From: Crateriforma conspicua
GTDB lineage: Bacteria; Planctomycetota; Planctomycetia; Pirellulales; Pirellulaceae
Direction: 5' to 3'
NCBI RefSeq assembly: GCF_007752935.1
Contig: NZ_CP036319.1
Location: forward strand, 4,154,001-4,218,000
DNA: 64,000 nt
Position numbers and translations under genes: made by a program
Part shown: in pieces, positions 56,898 to 64,000 of the stretch
Layout: the number at the start of each line of letters is the position of its first letter
How positions within the stretch are numbered: the first letter of the stretch is position 1
The notes under the pieces: generated by a model
What the model was told of the DNA's origin: nothing
What the model saw: the letters and a program-made list of their open reading frames with translations, nothing else
Databases searched by the model: none

Positions 56898-57065
56898 ATG
56901 GCAGACAAAAGCGCGTTTGAAAGCACGAAAGAGGCGATGACGGACAACAATCATTCGGTCGGCGAGGCCGCACCGGGAACCCCCTTCGCATTGGTCGCAT
57001 TAAGCTACTTGGTGATCCTGGCGGGTGTCGTCGGAATCGCCGCATTGGTTTACTGGACGTTTTGA
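56898..57065 (+). CDS. Small single-span membrane protein, 55 aa
   Basis: The frame starts MADKSAFESTKEAMTDNNHS, followed by a short Gly/Pro linker and one hydrophobic helix (FALVALSYLVILAGVVGIAALVYW) reaching the C-terminus. A GAAGAGA precedes the ATG by a few bases and a strong terminator follows 36 bp after the stop. A free-standing transcription unit with a defined terminator supports it as a real gene despite its size. Its function is unknown; the C-terminal anchor with a soluble N-terminal tail would face the cytoplasm if it follows the usual tail-anchored topology. Confidence 0.65.
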   Translation: MADKSAFESTKEAMTDNNHSVGEAAPGTPFALVALSYLVILAGVVGIAALVYWTF

Positions 57066-57100
57066 TCCGGATTCTTTATAGCCCCAACGATCTTCGCCAC

Positions 57101-57138
57101 CCCGTGCAACATGACTGGTTTGCACGGGATTTTTTTTC
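57101..57138 (+). terminator. Rho-independent terminator of the 55-aa gene
   Basis: CCCGTGCAA at 57101-57109 pairs perfectly with TTGCACGGG at 57120-57128 around a 10-base loop and is followed by a run of eight T. Confidence 0.88.
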
Positions 57139-57182
57139 GCCTGTTCAACTTTGAAACAACGCCCCCAAAACAACGGCGCATG

Positions 57183-57221
57183 AAAAACGGCTTGTCACTG
57201 TCAGATGACAACGACAAGCCG
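57183..57221 (-). terminator. Rho-independent terminator of the GS26-like gene
   Basis: On the minus strand CGGCTTGTC (57221-57213) pairs with GACAAGCCG (57196-57188) and is followed by TTTTT, just after the stop codon of the gene at 57250-57735. Confidence 0.78.
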
Positions 57222-57249
57222 ATTGCAATGTTAGCACCGAAGGTGATGT

Positions 57250-57735
57250 CTATTTCATGTCCACGGTCGCGTTGATCGAATCATCGGTTTCCGGCGTATC
57301 GCCCTGCAGATAGGCCTTGCCCGCTTTGATCAGATAGCGAACGCCGGACAACCCCGAGTTATCCCAGTATTCACCGATTTCCGGATCGACACGAAGCAAC
57401 GTCAATGAAGGATCTGACGGACCACCGGGGAACCAGACCTTCCAGGCCTCTTTCCACAAATCTTCGATCTTTGCCTGATCATCGACGACGTGGCATTGCC
57501 CGCTGACGGTGGCAAAGCGTCGGTCTGACTGGAACGTAACGGCAACGTCACTGTCCAGCATCAGATCGGCGATCTTTCCCGAACTGCGGTCGGTTACAAA
57601 CCACAGTTGCCCGTCCTCCGTAGCTTCGGCAATCGCCATGGGACGCCCGTGCAATTTGGCATCGTCGGTCTTGGTGACCAGCATGGCGTTGTCGAACGAT
57701 TGGATGATATCGACAAGTTTTTCTTCAGTATTCAT
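57250..57735 (-). CDS. Pyridoxamine 5'-phosphate oxidase-fold general stress protein (GS26-like)
   Basis: This 161-aa protein has the split-barrel flavin-binding fold. The core includes AMLVTKTDDAKLHGRPMAIAEATEDGQLWFVTD, VAVTFQSDRRFATVSGQCHVVDD and the Trp-rich KEAWKVWFPGGPSDPSLTLLRVDPEIGEYWD, a strong match to general stress protein 26-type proteins. These bind FMN/FAD but have no established PNPOx activity. The ATG at 57735 (MNTEEKLVD) has AAGGAA about 8 nt upstream and is preferred to 57753. Located among Dps, GlsB-like and YflT-like genes, it fits a general stress set. It has its own terminator. Confidence 0.85.
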   Translation of the reverse strand: MNTEEKLVDIIQSFDNAMLVTKTDDAKLHGRPMAIAEATEDGQLWFVTDRSSGKIADLMLDSDVAVTFQSDRRFATVSGQCHVVDDQAKIEDLWKEAWKVWFPGGPSDPSLTLLRVDPEIGEYWDNSGLSGVRYLIKAGKAYLQGDTPETDDSINATVDMK

Positions 57736-57813
57736 TTTCAGTTTCCTTTTCATCTCGCGGTGATTCGCGACGGATGTGTGGATGGCAGTTCAGCAGAGTG
57801 TCTGTCCGGTCGA

Positions 57814-58074
57814 TCAGCCGGTTGCCCTGCTGGGCGAACGAATCGCGATCAATAGAACCACAACAGCACCCAGGATCGATCCGATCCAACCGGATGCTTG
57901 CAGCGGAGAACCGCCGAACAATAGCCAGCCGCCGAAACCACCGACGAACGATCCGACGATTCCCAAAAGCATGGTTCGCAGCATTCCGATGTCTTGACGA
58001 CCGGGAACGACCAACCGTGCGATGGCACCGATGATCAAACCAAAAAGGATCCAACCCAAAATGGGCACCAACAT
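57814..58074 (-). CDS. GlsB/YeaQ/YmgE family stress membrane protein
   Basis: The 86-aa protein has three hydrophobic helices in the transglycosylase-associated (GlsB/YeaQ/YmgE) arrangement: ILGWILFGLIIGAIARLVVPGRQ, GMLRTMLLGIVGSFVGGFGGWLLFG and GWIGSILGAVVVLLIAI. The GAIAR and PGRQ positions and GxxGSxxGG are family hallmarks. The ATG at 58074 (MLVPILGW) is chosen over 58116, since the hydrophobic domain starts directly after it and a GGAG lies about 12 nt upstream. The family is linked to general and acid stress, but a biochemical role is not known. Confidence 0.85.
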   Translation of the reverse strand: MLVPILGWILFGLIIGAIARLVVPGRQDIGMLRTMLLGIVGSFVGGFGGWLLFGGSPLQASGWIGSILGAVVVLLIAIRSPSRATG

Positions 58075-58346
58075 GGCTAGAAAGCTCCTGTTCGAAGGTT
58101 GTGTTTGATTCGCCAACCCACGTGGCTTTGGAAAATGCCAAATCCTGCGGGTTCGCCTGACACTGGCATAGCAATCGCAATCACCGTGCCGAAAGCTTGG
58201 CCGTCGGCGAAGATTTGTGACCGGAAAAATGGGGAACGTGAAGATTCGCCGCCGGCAGATCCGTGCAGACGACCGGCCGCTACACTAACGTCGCGATCGC
58301 ATCGCAATTTTCGCTTTGCCCCTTTTTGAACACCTCAATCGCAAAC

Positions 58347-59732
58347 ATGATCTGGATCGTCGCTTATCTGAGCAGTGTCCTCGGCGCTTTGTTGACCCTG
58401 GTCGCGATGACGATCATCCGCAACGACACCCGCCACAACGTCGGACGTTTGGGCTGGATGGGGCTGATTCTTTTGACACCACCCATTGGTCTGCTGTTGT
58501 TCTTGTGGCTGGGAGGCCGAAAGATCTCCGCCGAACACGCGTCCCGACGCTTGGTCGATTTGCCCAAGGATGATGAAGACGTTCCTGATCACGGCGACGG
58601 GTTCGAATCGCTGTTACAGGCCCGCGGGCTGCGTCCACCGACGATCGGGAACCAGTTCGAGATTTTGACCGAAGTCCACAATGTCTATAACGCTTATCTG
58701 GACATGATCGATCAGGCCGAGGAAGCGATTTACGTCATGACCTTTATCATGGATGAACGTGAATCGTCTGAGGAGATCGTTGAACGACTGTGCCGCAAAG
58801 CCCGGGACGGGGTTCAAGTTCGATTATTGTGCGACGGTTTCGGGTCGTTCCAGATGTCCGACGACCAGCTGGAAGCAATCCGGGAAGCCGGCGGGAAAGC
58901 TAGACGTTTTAAACCGCTATCGAAGCTCAGCCGTTTGGCGTATTTGAACTATCGAAACCACCGCAAGTTGATGGTGGTCGATGGAAAGAAGGCCATTCTG
59001 GGCGGCGCGAATTTGGTGCAGGAAGAAATCGCGGAAGACCCACCGAAAGACGCTTGGGTCGACCTGAGCGTACGTATCGAAGGCCCGGCGGCGGCACAGT
59101 TGCAGGCGGTCTTTTGCAGCGATTGGAACTTTGTGACCGACGAAACGCTGCCGCCCAGCAAGATTGAAACTCCCGCCGAAGGTGCCGACTGTGAATCAGC
59201 CCGCTTGACCGTCGTTCCGATCGGCCCCGATGGGCCGGAAGAAATCCTGGAAGACTTTTGGCAGTATTCCATCCACCAAGCGGAACATCGGGTGTGGATT
59301 TGCACACCTTACTTGGTCCCGTCACCCAGCGCGATGCGTTCGCTGGAATTGGCATGTCGCCGCGGCTTGGATGTCCGGTTGCTGGTCCCCAGCCGCAGCG
59401 ATTTGTGGCCGGTCGATTATGCACGGTACGACTATATGAAAGACCTGATTGAGGTCGGCGCGAAACTGTATCGCTACACCGACGGCATGGTGCACGCCAA
59501 AGTCGGCTTGGTCGACGACGAAGTGGCTTTGGTCGGTTCGGCCAACTTTGACATTCGCTCGTTCTTTTTGAACTACGAACTGTCCGTCGCCGTTCACGAT
59601 CGGGAAACGATCGAAAAGTTAAAAGCGTGGTACGAAAACCTATTGGAAAAGAGCGAATGCGGCGTGATCGATGATTCGCTGTTTCGTCGGACGATGTCCG
59701 TGCTGGTGCGATTGTTCGCTTCCGAACTGTGA
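58347..59732 (+). CDS. cls: Cardiolipin synthase (phospholipase D family)
   Basis: The 461-aa product has two N-terminal membrane segments (IVAYLSSVLGALLTLVAMTII and LGWMGLILLTPPIGLLLFLWLGG) and two PLD phosphodiesterase motifs. The HxKxxxxD signatures are HRKLMVVDGKKAILGGANL near residue 205 and HAKVGLVDDEVALVGSANFD near residue 383. This is the architecture of bacterial cardiolipin synthases, which join two phosphatidylglycerols at the inner membrane. The preferred start is ATG at 58347 (MIWIVAYLSS); the frame extends upstream without resemblance. A Met codon for a third in-frame start is not needed, as length matches the family. Confidence 0.9.
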   Translation: MIWIVAYLSSVLGALLTLVAMTIIRNDTRHNVGRLGWMGLILLTPPIGLLLFLWLGGRKISAEHASRRLVDLPKDDEDVPDHGDGFESLLQARGLRPPTIGNQFEILTEVHNVYNAYLDMIDQAEEAIYVMTFIMDERESSEEIVERLCRKARDGVQVRLLCDGFGSFQMSDDQLEAIREAGGKARRFKPLSKLSRLAYLNYRNHRKLMVVDGKKAILGGANLVQEEIAEDPPKDAWVDLSVRIEGPAAAQLQAVFCSDWNFVTDETLPPSKIETPAEGADCESARLTVVPIGPDGPEEILEDFWQYSIHQAEHRVWICTPYLVPSPSAMRSLELACRRGLDVRLLVPSRSDLWPVDYARYDYMKDLIEVGAKLYRYTDGMVHAKVGLVDDEVALVGSANFDIRSFFLNYELSVAVHDRETIEKLKAWYENLLEKSECGVIDDSLFRRTMSVLVRLFASEL

Positions 59733-59836
59733 TCGCGAATCTCAATCGCAACGGCGCATCGCTGTAGACTTATCGCTGAAAATTTGGATGCACGGCCGGT
59801 GCAATGATTGAATCACCGATCGGATCGATCGGCGCA

Positions 59837-59866
59837 TAAAAAACGGCCGGTCCAATGGATCGGCCG
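59837..59866 (-). terminator. Rho-independent terminator of dps
   Basis: On the minus strand CGGCCGATCCA pairs with TGGACCGGCCG (one mismatch in 11) and is followed by TTTTTT. It lies about 40 bp after the dps stop codon. Confidence 0.8.
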
Positions 59867-59903
59867 CTGTGGTATCAAAATTTCGGCGGGATGCCGTAGC
59901 GAA

Positions 59904-60395
59904 TCAGACGTCCGCTTGCTGGGCTTGCACCATCCAAAGGTGTTTTTCAAGCGGTGCGGAGATGCCGATCAGCATGTCTTCGCTGATCGGATCCAAATCA
60001 CCGACCGTTTCGATGCCGGTGCGAAGGCCTTCGATCGCCGTCTTCAGTGCATCGGCCACTTTGTCGACCGTTTGCTTCACGGAGACGAATCCGGCGTCGT
60101 ACTGTGCCAAGTCGCTGTCGGAGGCGACAGTGCCCGCACGTCCGTCCGGTGCAACGCCCAGGGTGCTGAGTCGTTCGGCCACTTCGTCGCTGCCGTCACG
60201 CACGGTTTCAATGATTTCGTCAAGCTGCAGGTGGACGCTGCGGAAATTGGGGCCAACCACGTTCCAGTGAGCTTGCTTCAGCACCAGAGCCAAGTCGACC
60301 AAGTTTGTCAGGTTCGACTGCAGAGCTTCAGCGGTCTTTTCGTTATCGCTGTCGGCCAAGATGTTGCGTTTAAAAACGGTTGTCGTCGTGGACAT
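59904..60395 (-). CDS. dps: Dps-family DNA-protecting ferritin-like protein
   Basis: This 163-aa protein shows the Dps ferroxidase signature QAHWNVVGPNFRSVHLQLDEIIE (about residues 41-63), with the His, Asp and Glu ligands shared between subunits. The C-terminal helix includes EDMLIGISAPLEKHLWMVQAQ. It would form a dodecamer that oxidises and stores iron and shields DNA during starvation or peroxide stress. AAAGGAAA precedes the ATG at good distance, and a strong terminator follows. The N-terminal tail is short with few Lys/Arg, so DNA binding might be weak. It sits among other stress genes on the same and opposite strand. Confidence 0.95.
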   Translation of the reverse strand: MSTTTTVFKRNILADSDNEKTAEALQSNLTNLVDLALVLKQAHWNVVGPNFRSVHLQLDEIIETVRDGSDEVAERLSTLGVAPDGRAGTVASDSDLAQYDAGFVSVKQTVDKVADALKTAIEGLRTGIETVGDLDPISEDMLIGISAPLEKHLWMVQAQQADV

Positions 60396-60475
60396 TCGAT
60401 TTCCTTTGTTTGAAACAAAAATGGAGAGGGAGTGTGACTAATAAGTCAGGACAAATTCGGTCGCCGTTTTCCGCG

Positions 60476-61288
60476 TCATCCCTGTTGAAGATATGACTTT
60501 CGGAAGGCGCTAGCCGCCAACGGCGCGGCGACTTTCAGGCCGCCATCAACGACCCAACTGGCACCGGTAACAAACCCGGCGTCGTCGGATGCCAGGAACC
60601 GTACCGCGGCGGCAATCTCACTGGGTTTTCCGGCACGCCGGACGGGAATCGCGGGACGGTCGACGTCGTCGAAGTCGTCCGCATCCATGCCGTTGATCGG
60701 AGTCGCAACCTCGCCGGGGGCGATCGCATTGACCGTAATGTTTCGTGGCGACAGGTCCAGCGACAAACACTTCACCAGGCCGCCAAGGGCGTGCTTGGTC
60801 ATCGTGTAAAGCGTGTCCTGTGGATTAGCGATTGTTTCGTGGACGCTGGTGACAACGATGACACGACCCGGCGTCGAACGTGACTGCGAATAATCACCGT
60901 CGGGGACCATGTGCTGCACGCCACGCTGGATCAGCATGGCGGCGCCGATCGCGTTGACATCGAAGATTTTTCGTGCCGTCTCCAGGTCCAAGTCCGGCAT
61001 CGTTTTTCGAACCATCATGCCGGCATTGCTGACCAGCACATCCAGACCGCCCAACTGATCAACCGCTTGGTCGACCACCGGACCGGCGGTTTCGGGCGAT
61101 GACAGATCAAGTTGGTGGATAAAGCACCGGCCGCCCGCCGCTTTCACCGCATCAGCCGTTTTTTGGGCTTCGTCACGACTGGATCGATACGTGATCGCAA
61201 CGTCATGACCGTGCTTGGCCAATTCGATCGCGATCGCCCGTCCAATGCCGGTGCTTCCGCCGGTCACGATGGCTGTTCGACGATTCAT
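60476..61288 (-). CDS. SDR family oxidoreductase (glucose-1-dehydrogenase-like)
   Basis: The 270-aa enzyme is a classical short-chain dehydrogenase/reductase. The nucleotide-binding TGGSTGIG (residues 9-16), NAG at about residue 88, and the catalytic Tyr-Lys in TLYTMTKHAL (Y-x-x-x-K) are all present, with the catalytic Ser in VVTSVHE. C-terminal VTGASWVVDGGL is the usual final block. SDRs of this type reduce or oxidise small alcohols, and stress-induced ones are often annotated as glucose-1-dehydrogenases. Substrate is not determinable. The gene lies just upstream of dps on the same strand, 80 bp apart, so cotranscription is plausible. Confidence 0.88.
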   Translation of the reverse strand: MNRRTAIVTGGSTGIGRAIAIELAKHGHDVAITYRSSRDEAQKTADAVKAAGGRCFIHQLDLSSPETAGPVVDQAVDQLGGLDVLVSNAGMMVRKTMPDLDLETARKIFDVNAIGAAMLIQRGVQHMVPDGDYSQSRSTPGRVIVVTSVHETIANPQDTLYTMTKHALGGLVKCLSLDLSPRNITVNAIAPGEVATPINGMDADDFDDVDRPAIPVRRAGKPSEIAAAVRFLASDDAGFVTGASWVVDGGLKVAAPLAASAFRKSYLQQG

Positions 61289-61508
61289 TCGGTGAATTTC
61301 CGTGTGAGTTGCTTTCAGTCCAACGAATCTCAGCGGTCTTCGGTCACGGTGTGGCCGTCAACGCCCGGATTCACATGAAAGATCACTGAATGCAGATATC
61401 GCGCCAAAGTGTTTTCGGGCTTCATCGGCATGGCCCTTGCATCGCCACGAACAATGAAACGTCCCAACCAAGGAAAACACCCGAGTCTCCATCAATACGG
61501 TGATTGTC

Positions 61509-61709
61509 ATGAATTCTAAATCAGCACCGCTGAACCGCGTGCGATGCCCCAACTGTCAGCAGTCGGTCGATGACCGCGCCGTTGCCTGTCCCAATTGTGG
61601 AAACAAAATCTACGTGGAACATCCCGGTGACATCACGCCGACCAAACATCCACCGCTGCGATACCCCGGTGAGTCTGACAAGACATCCGGCAGTCATCCG
61701 CGTCGTTGA
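61509..61709 (+). CDS. Small zinc-ribbon protein
   Basis: The 66-aa product contains two CxxC knuckles, CPNCQQ (about residues 14-19) and CPNCGN (about 28-33), separated by SVDDRAVA, which is a zinc-ribbon of the kind found at the N-terminus of many membrane or regulatory proteins. The rest is a polar, Pro-rich tail without a membrane segment. ATG at 61509 (MNSKSAPLNRV) is preferred to the GTG at 61500. Its role is unknown. It precedes the YflT-like gene by about 130 bp on the same strand. Confidence 0.65.
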   Translation: MNSKSAPLNRVRCPNCQQSVDDRAVACPNCGNKIYVEHPGDITPTKHPPLRYPGESDKTSGSHPRR

Positions 61710-61837
61710 TCGCCAACATCGGCGATTGCAATCCACTTCAAGGGAAGCGCATCCGGTTTCATCAACTCCGGTGCGCATTTCACGGAATTCGATTGCCGAC
61801 CACTCTGTTTCATTTTTTTCATCCAAGGATGTTTTTC

Positions 61838-62374
61838 ATGTCCAGCATCACCCCCCGCCAACATTCGGCTGTCGACAAAAATTGCCTGATCGCGGAATTT
61901 CGCCGCGACGAAGCGTTTCGCAACGGTCTTTTGGCGTTGCAGAAAGCACGCTTCGACGAACAACAAATCTCGACCGTTGTGAGATCCGACGAACTCGACA
62001 ACACGAAGACTCCGAAAACGGGCCAAAGAACCGCTAACAAGGTCGACAGCGAAAAACTGACCTCCGCAACCACGATGACCGGTGGCCTGGTCGGTGGTGC
62101 GATCGGCGCTGCAAGTTTGGTCGGCCCTTTTCTAGTCGCCGGACCGATCGCGGGAATGGCCGTAGGTGCGGTCGGCGGTGGGTTGATCGCCGCACTGACC
62201 AATACCGGCGTTCAAACCGAGAATGCGAAGACGTATCAGCAACGCGTGGAGGAAGGTTCGCGGTTGATCATCATGGAAGATGAACCGTTGAAGTTGCGTG
62301 AAGCGGAACGCATCTTAAAGACCGTCGACCCTGTGACGCTGGAAGTCTTCCTTCGCGAAGGAGATGCGGCGTAG
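61838..62374 (+). CDS. YflT/GS17M-like stress protein with glycine-zipper membrane segment
   Basis: This 178-aa protein has a helical N-terminal region (AVDKNCLIAEFRRDEAFRNGLLALQKARFDE) and a central glycine-rich hydrophobic part (TTMTGGLVGGAIGAASLVGPFLVAGPIAGMAVGAVGGGLIAAL, about residues 78-120). The helical C-terminal half has VEEGSRLIIMEDEPLKLREAERIL. The general architecture, a conserved alpha/beta flank around a Gly-zipper, is seen in general stress protein 17M/YflT-like and DUF1269-type proteins. AAGGA about 8 nt upstream fixes ATG at 61838 over an upstream in-frame ATG at 61829. The hydrophobic part may form a membrane hairpin. The context of stress genes supports the assignment, which is otherwise tentative. 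Confidence 0.7.
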   Translation: MSSITPRQHSAVDKNCLIAEFRRDEAFRNGLLALQKARFDEQQISTVVRSDELDNTKTPKTGQRTANKVDSEKLTSATTMTGGLVGGAIGAASLVGPFLVAGPIAGMAVGAVGGGLIAALTNTGVQTENAKTYQQRVEEGSRLIIMEDEPLKLREAERILKTVDPVTLEVFLREGDAA

Positions 62375-62378
62375 GCGC

Positions 62379-62498
62379 TGTTTATCAATTCAACACGAAG
62401 GCCAACGGAAACGGTAACCCGACGCGTCAGCGAGGGATTCTTGATGAATGAATAACTTCGGCCCCTCGCTGACGCTTCGGGTTACCAATTGATAAACA
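62379..62498. repeat. 120-bp inverted-repeat element (planctomycete dispersed repeat type)
   Basis: An outer pair (TGTTTATCAATT at 62379-62390, AATTGATAAACA at 62487-62498) and an inner pair (GGTAACCCGACGCGTCAGCG at 62413 onward, with CGCTGACGCTTCGGGTTACC ending at 62486, one mismatch) form a long hairpin. Translated, the inner part gives the RSVSEG and SLADAS peptides that are commonly mis-annotated in planctomycete genomes. Confidence 0.8.
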
Positions 62499-62616
62499 AT
62501 TCCTAGCATCGTTGCGTCCGCGTTGGCCGATGCCGTGCAGCATGCAAGGTGCGGCAACCTGCGACACCGACTGCGACGCAAAGCAAGTTGCCTTGCGTCG
62601 CCAGAACTGAAGCCGA

Positions 62617-62979
62617 TCAGGCGTCCGTCGCGGAACTGATATTGGCCGCTTTGGCTTGGTTGTCCGATTGAGGATTGTCGCTGTTCCATTTGGCCAAGCG
62701 ATCGAACCGGTCCTGAAGATTCTTAGTCAGCCCCGACAGTTCGCCGCCACGATGCATTGCCGATTCACGACAGCTATCTTTCGCGCGGGCTTCGATTTCC
62801 GCTTGGATGCTGCCGTCTTTCCGAGCGTAGCCGTTCTGAATCAGCGACTTCAACAATGCTTCGGATCGATCGGCCATTTGGGATTGATCGCCTTGCAAGC
62901 ACTGGCAACACAGCTGTGCAAGCTCATCGAACAATTCATCGATCTGCGGGTTGGATTCGCTAGGTTTGGGATCTGCCAT
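62617..62979 (-). CDS. Hypothetical protein, about 120 aa
   Basis: The product is soluble and strongly charged, with helical segments (PQIDELFDELAQLCCQCLQGDQSQMADRSEALLKSLIQNGY, about residues 11-51). It is followed by a Lys/Glu-rich part with AEIEARAKDSCRESAMH and LQDRFDRLAKWNSD. Three Cys residues occur close together, as CCQC, which could bind metal. It reads in the direction opposite to its upstream neighbour and ends close to the inverted-repeat element. I do not recognise a family. Confidence 0.5.
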   Translation of the reverse strand: MADPKPSESNPQIDELFDELAQLCCQCLQGDQSQMADRSEALLKSLIQNGYARKDGSIQAEIEARAKDSCRESAMHRGGELSGLTKNLQDRFDRLAKWNSDNPQSDNQAKAANISSATDA

Positions 62980-63236
62980 GGTGGACTCCGTTGCATCAAG
63001 TTGCGGTGAAATTGAACGGCCGCCAAATCAAGAGCGGCTCCAGTGAATCAGTGACGCAATCGACATGCCGCGATGCTGATGATCCGAGGAATTGCCTGTC
63101 GATCGCGAAGACATGGACGACACGGCTTCCCTGTCGCGTTTCGTCGAGAGCCGTTCATTCCTCAAGTCCTTTCCTCCGGCCAATCGCAACGCTTCGGTGT
63201 CACGTGACGGCGCGTCTGTTGCAGCCGACCAAGGGC

Positions 63237-64000
63237 ATGTTTGAATTCCAACAGCTTTCGATCCCCACCAATGTGGTCATCTTTTTCGTTGCGGCCTGCG
63301 TCGTTTGGTTGGCGGGTACGAAACTAAGCCGCTACGTCGACTTGTTTGCCGAACGCACGGGTGTCGGCGAAGCCTTCGCCGGCGCGATGCTATTGGGCGG
63401 TGCGACCAGCTTGCCGGAACTTGCAACAACGGTCACCGCCGGATGGTCGGGCGCCGCCACCCTAGCAGGATCCAACCTGCTGGGCGGTATCGTCATGCAG
63501 ATCGCTGTTTTGGCGTTCATTGATGCCTTTGTGTTGCGAGGCAAACCGCTGACGATGTTTTCACCGCGATCATCCCTACTGCTGGTCGGCATCGTGTTGA
63601 TTGCGATGATCGCACTTGCCTGTGCCGCGATCGCCAGCGGAGACCGTTACGTGTGGCAGGGCATTGGAATTTGGCCGCCGCTGCTGTTTGTCGCCTATGT
63701 GGCGTCGATGGCCGTGATCTATCGCTATGAAGGCAGCCCCCGCTGGGAACCGCGTGGTGAAGTGGCCCAGCCACCCGAGTCGGCCAAAGACCTAAAGGAC
63801 AGCTTTCACGAAGCGTTCGACAACGTCAGCACGAAAACGATCATAGGATTGTTTTGCATGAGCGGTCTGGCGGTTTTGATCGGCGGGTATTTCGTCGCGC
63901 GAAGTGGCGAAGCATTGGCGAACCAGACGGGAATCAGCCAAGGTTTCATCGGTGCCACTTTGGTTGCCGTGGCCACCAGTCTGCCTGAATTAAGCACGAC
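63237..64000 (+). CDS. Ca2+/cation exchanger (NCX/YrbG-like), partial at right edge
   Basis: The open frame begins ATG at 63237 (MFEFQQLSIPTNVVIFFVA), with AAGGG close upstream, and runs off the window. Two alpha-repeat motifs of the CaCA superfamily are visible: GATSLPELATTVTAG (about residues 58-72) and, near the edge, ATLVAVATSLPELSTT (about residues 240-254), the paired ion-binding repeats. Hydrophobic segments lie between them. A Pro/Glu-rich loop (about residues 170-195) links the two halves, as in sodium/calcium antiporters. It is most likely a Ca2+:H+ or Ca2+:Na+ exchanger. The stop codon is outside. Confidence 0.85.
   Translation, partial: MFEFQQLSIPTNVVIFFVAACVVWLAGTKLSRYVDLFAERTGVGEAFAGAMLLGGATSLPELATTVTAGWSGAATLAGSNLLGGIVMQIAVLAFIDAFVLRGKPLTMFSPRSSLLLVGIVLIAMIALACAAIASGDRYVWQGIGIWPPLLFVAYVASMAVIYRYEGSPRWEPRGEVAQPPESAKDLKDSFHEAFDNVSTKTIIGLFCMSGLAVLIGGYFVARSGEALANQTGISQGFIGATLVAVATSLPELST

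Overview
The window looks like chromosome of a marine planctomycete, probably a Pirellulaceae (Rhodopirellula-like) member. The basis is the gene content: five S1 sulfatases, GH116 and GH172 enzymes with Tat-type or secretory leaders, a PVC-type ThuA/HEAT/cytochrome c fusion, an ASPIC/FG-GAP protein paired with a multihaem cytochrome, a YihY protein with a long acidic insert, and planctomycete-style inverted dispersed repeats. No phage or plasmid backbone was seen.

Layout. 0-7.5 kb: a partial exported protein, a YihY-family membrane protein, a hypothetical, a coupled hpt-glycosyltransferase-glycosyltransferase operon, a hypothetical, and a lone bL36 gene with its own promoter and terminator. 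7.5-14.3 kb (minus): an ASPIC/FG-GAP protein and a five-haem cytochrome/TPR membrane protein. 14.3-16.9 kb: a FAH-fold dehydratase and a 2,5-dioxovalerate dehydrogenase-like enzyme, a probable pentose-acid catabolic pair. 17-23.7 kb: a giant PVC cytochrome, an orphan ParA-like ATPase and a sulfatase. 23.7-35.1 kb: a minus-strand histidine kinase/NtrC-type regulator pair, divergent from a tightly coupled four-gene operon. The operon encodes DabA, a DabB/NuoL-like protein, a second NuoM-like protein, and a SulP transporter fused to a STAS and a PII-like domain. A consensus sigma-54 promoter and a 37-bp dyad lie between them. This is the strongest candidate for a new system: inorganic-carbon uptake under NtrC/sigma-54 control, with a nucleotide-sensing domain built into one transporter. 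35.1-51.6 kb: an LRR protein, then a plus-strand polysaccharide-degradation cluster (GH116, GH172, sulfatase, GH116, three sulfatases). 51.6-54 kb: a gene graveyard holding remnants of a DUF2891 protein, hsdR and hsdM, riddled with repeats. 54-64 kb: tRNA-CAT, an exported protein, an AI-2E family permease, then a stress set (GS26-like flavin-fold protein, GlsB-like membrane protein, cardiolipin synthase, Dps, SDR, zinc ribbon, YflT-like protein), ending in a Ca2+/cation exchanger cut by the window edge.

Most assignments come from motifs and family resemblance read by eye; no database search was run. Start sites are uncertain where no Shine-Dalgarno sequence is visible, which is common in planctomycetes.
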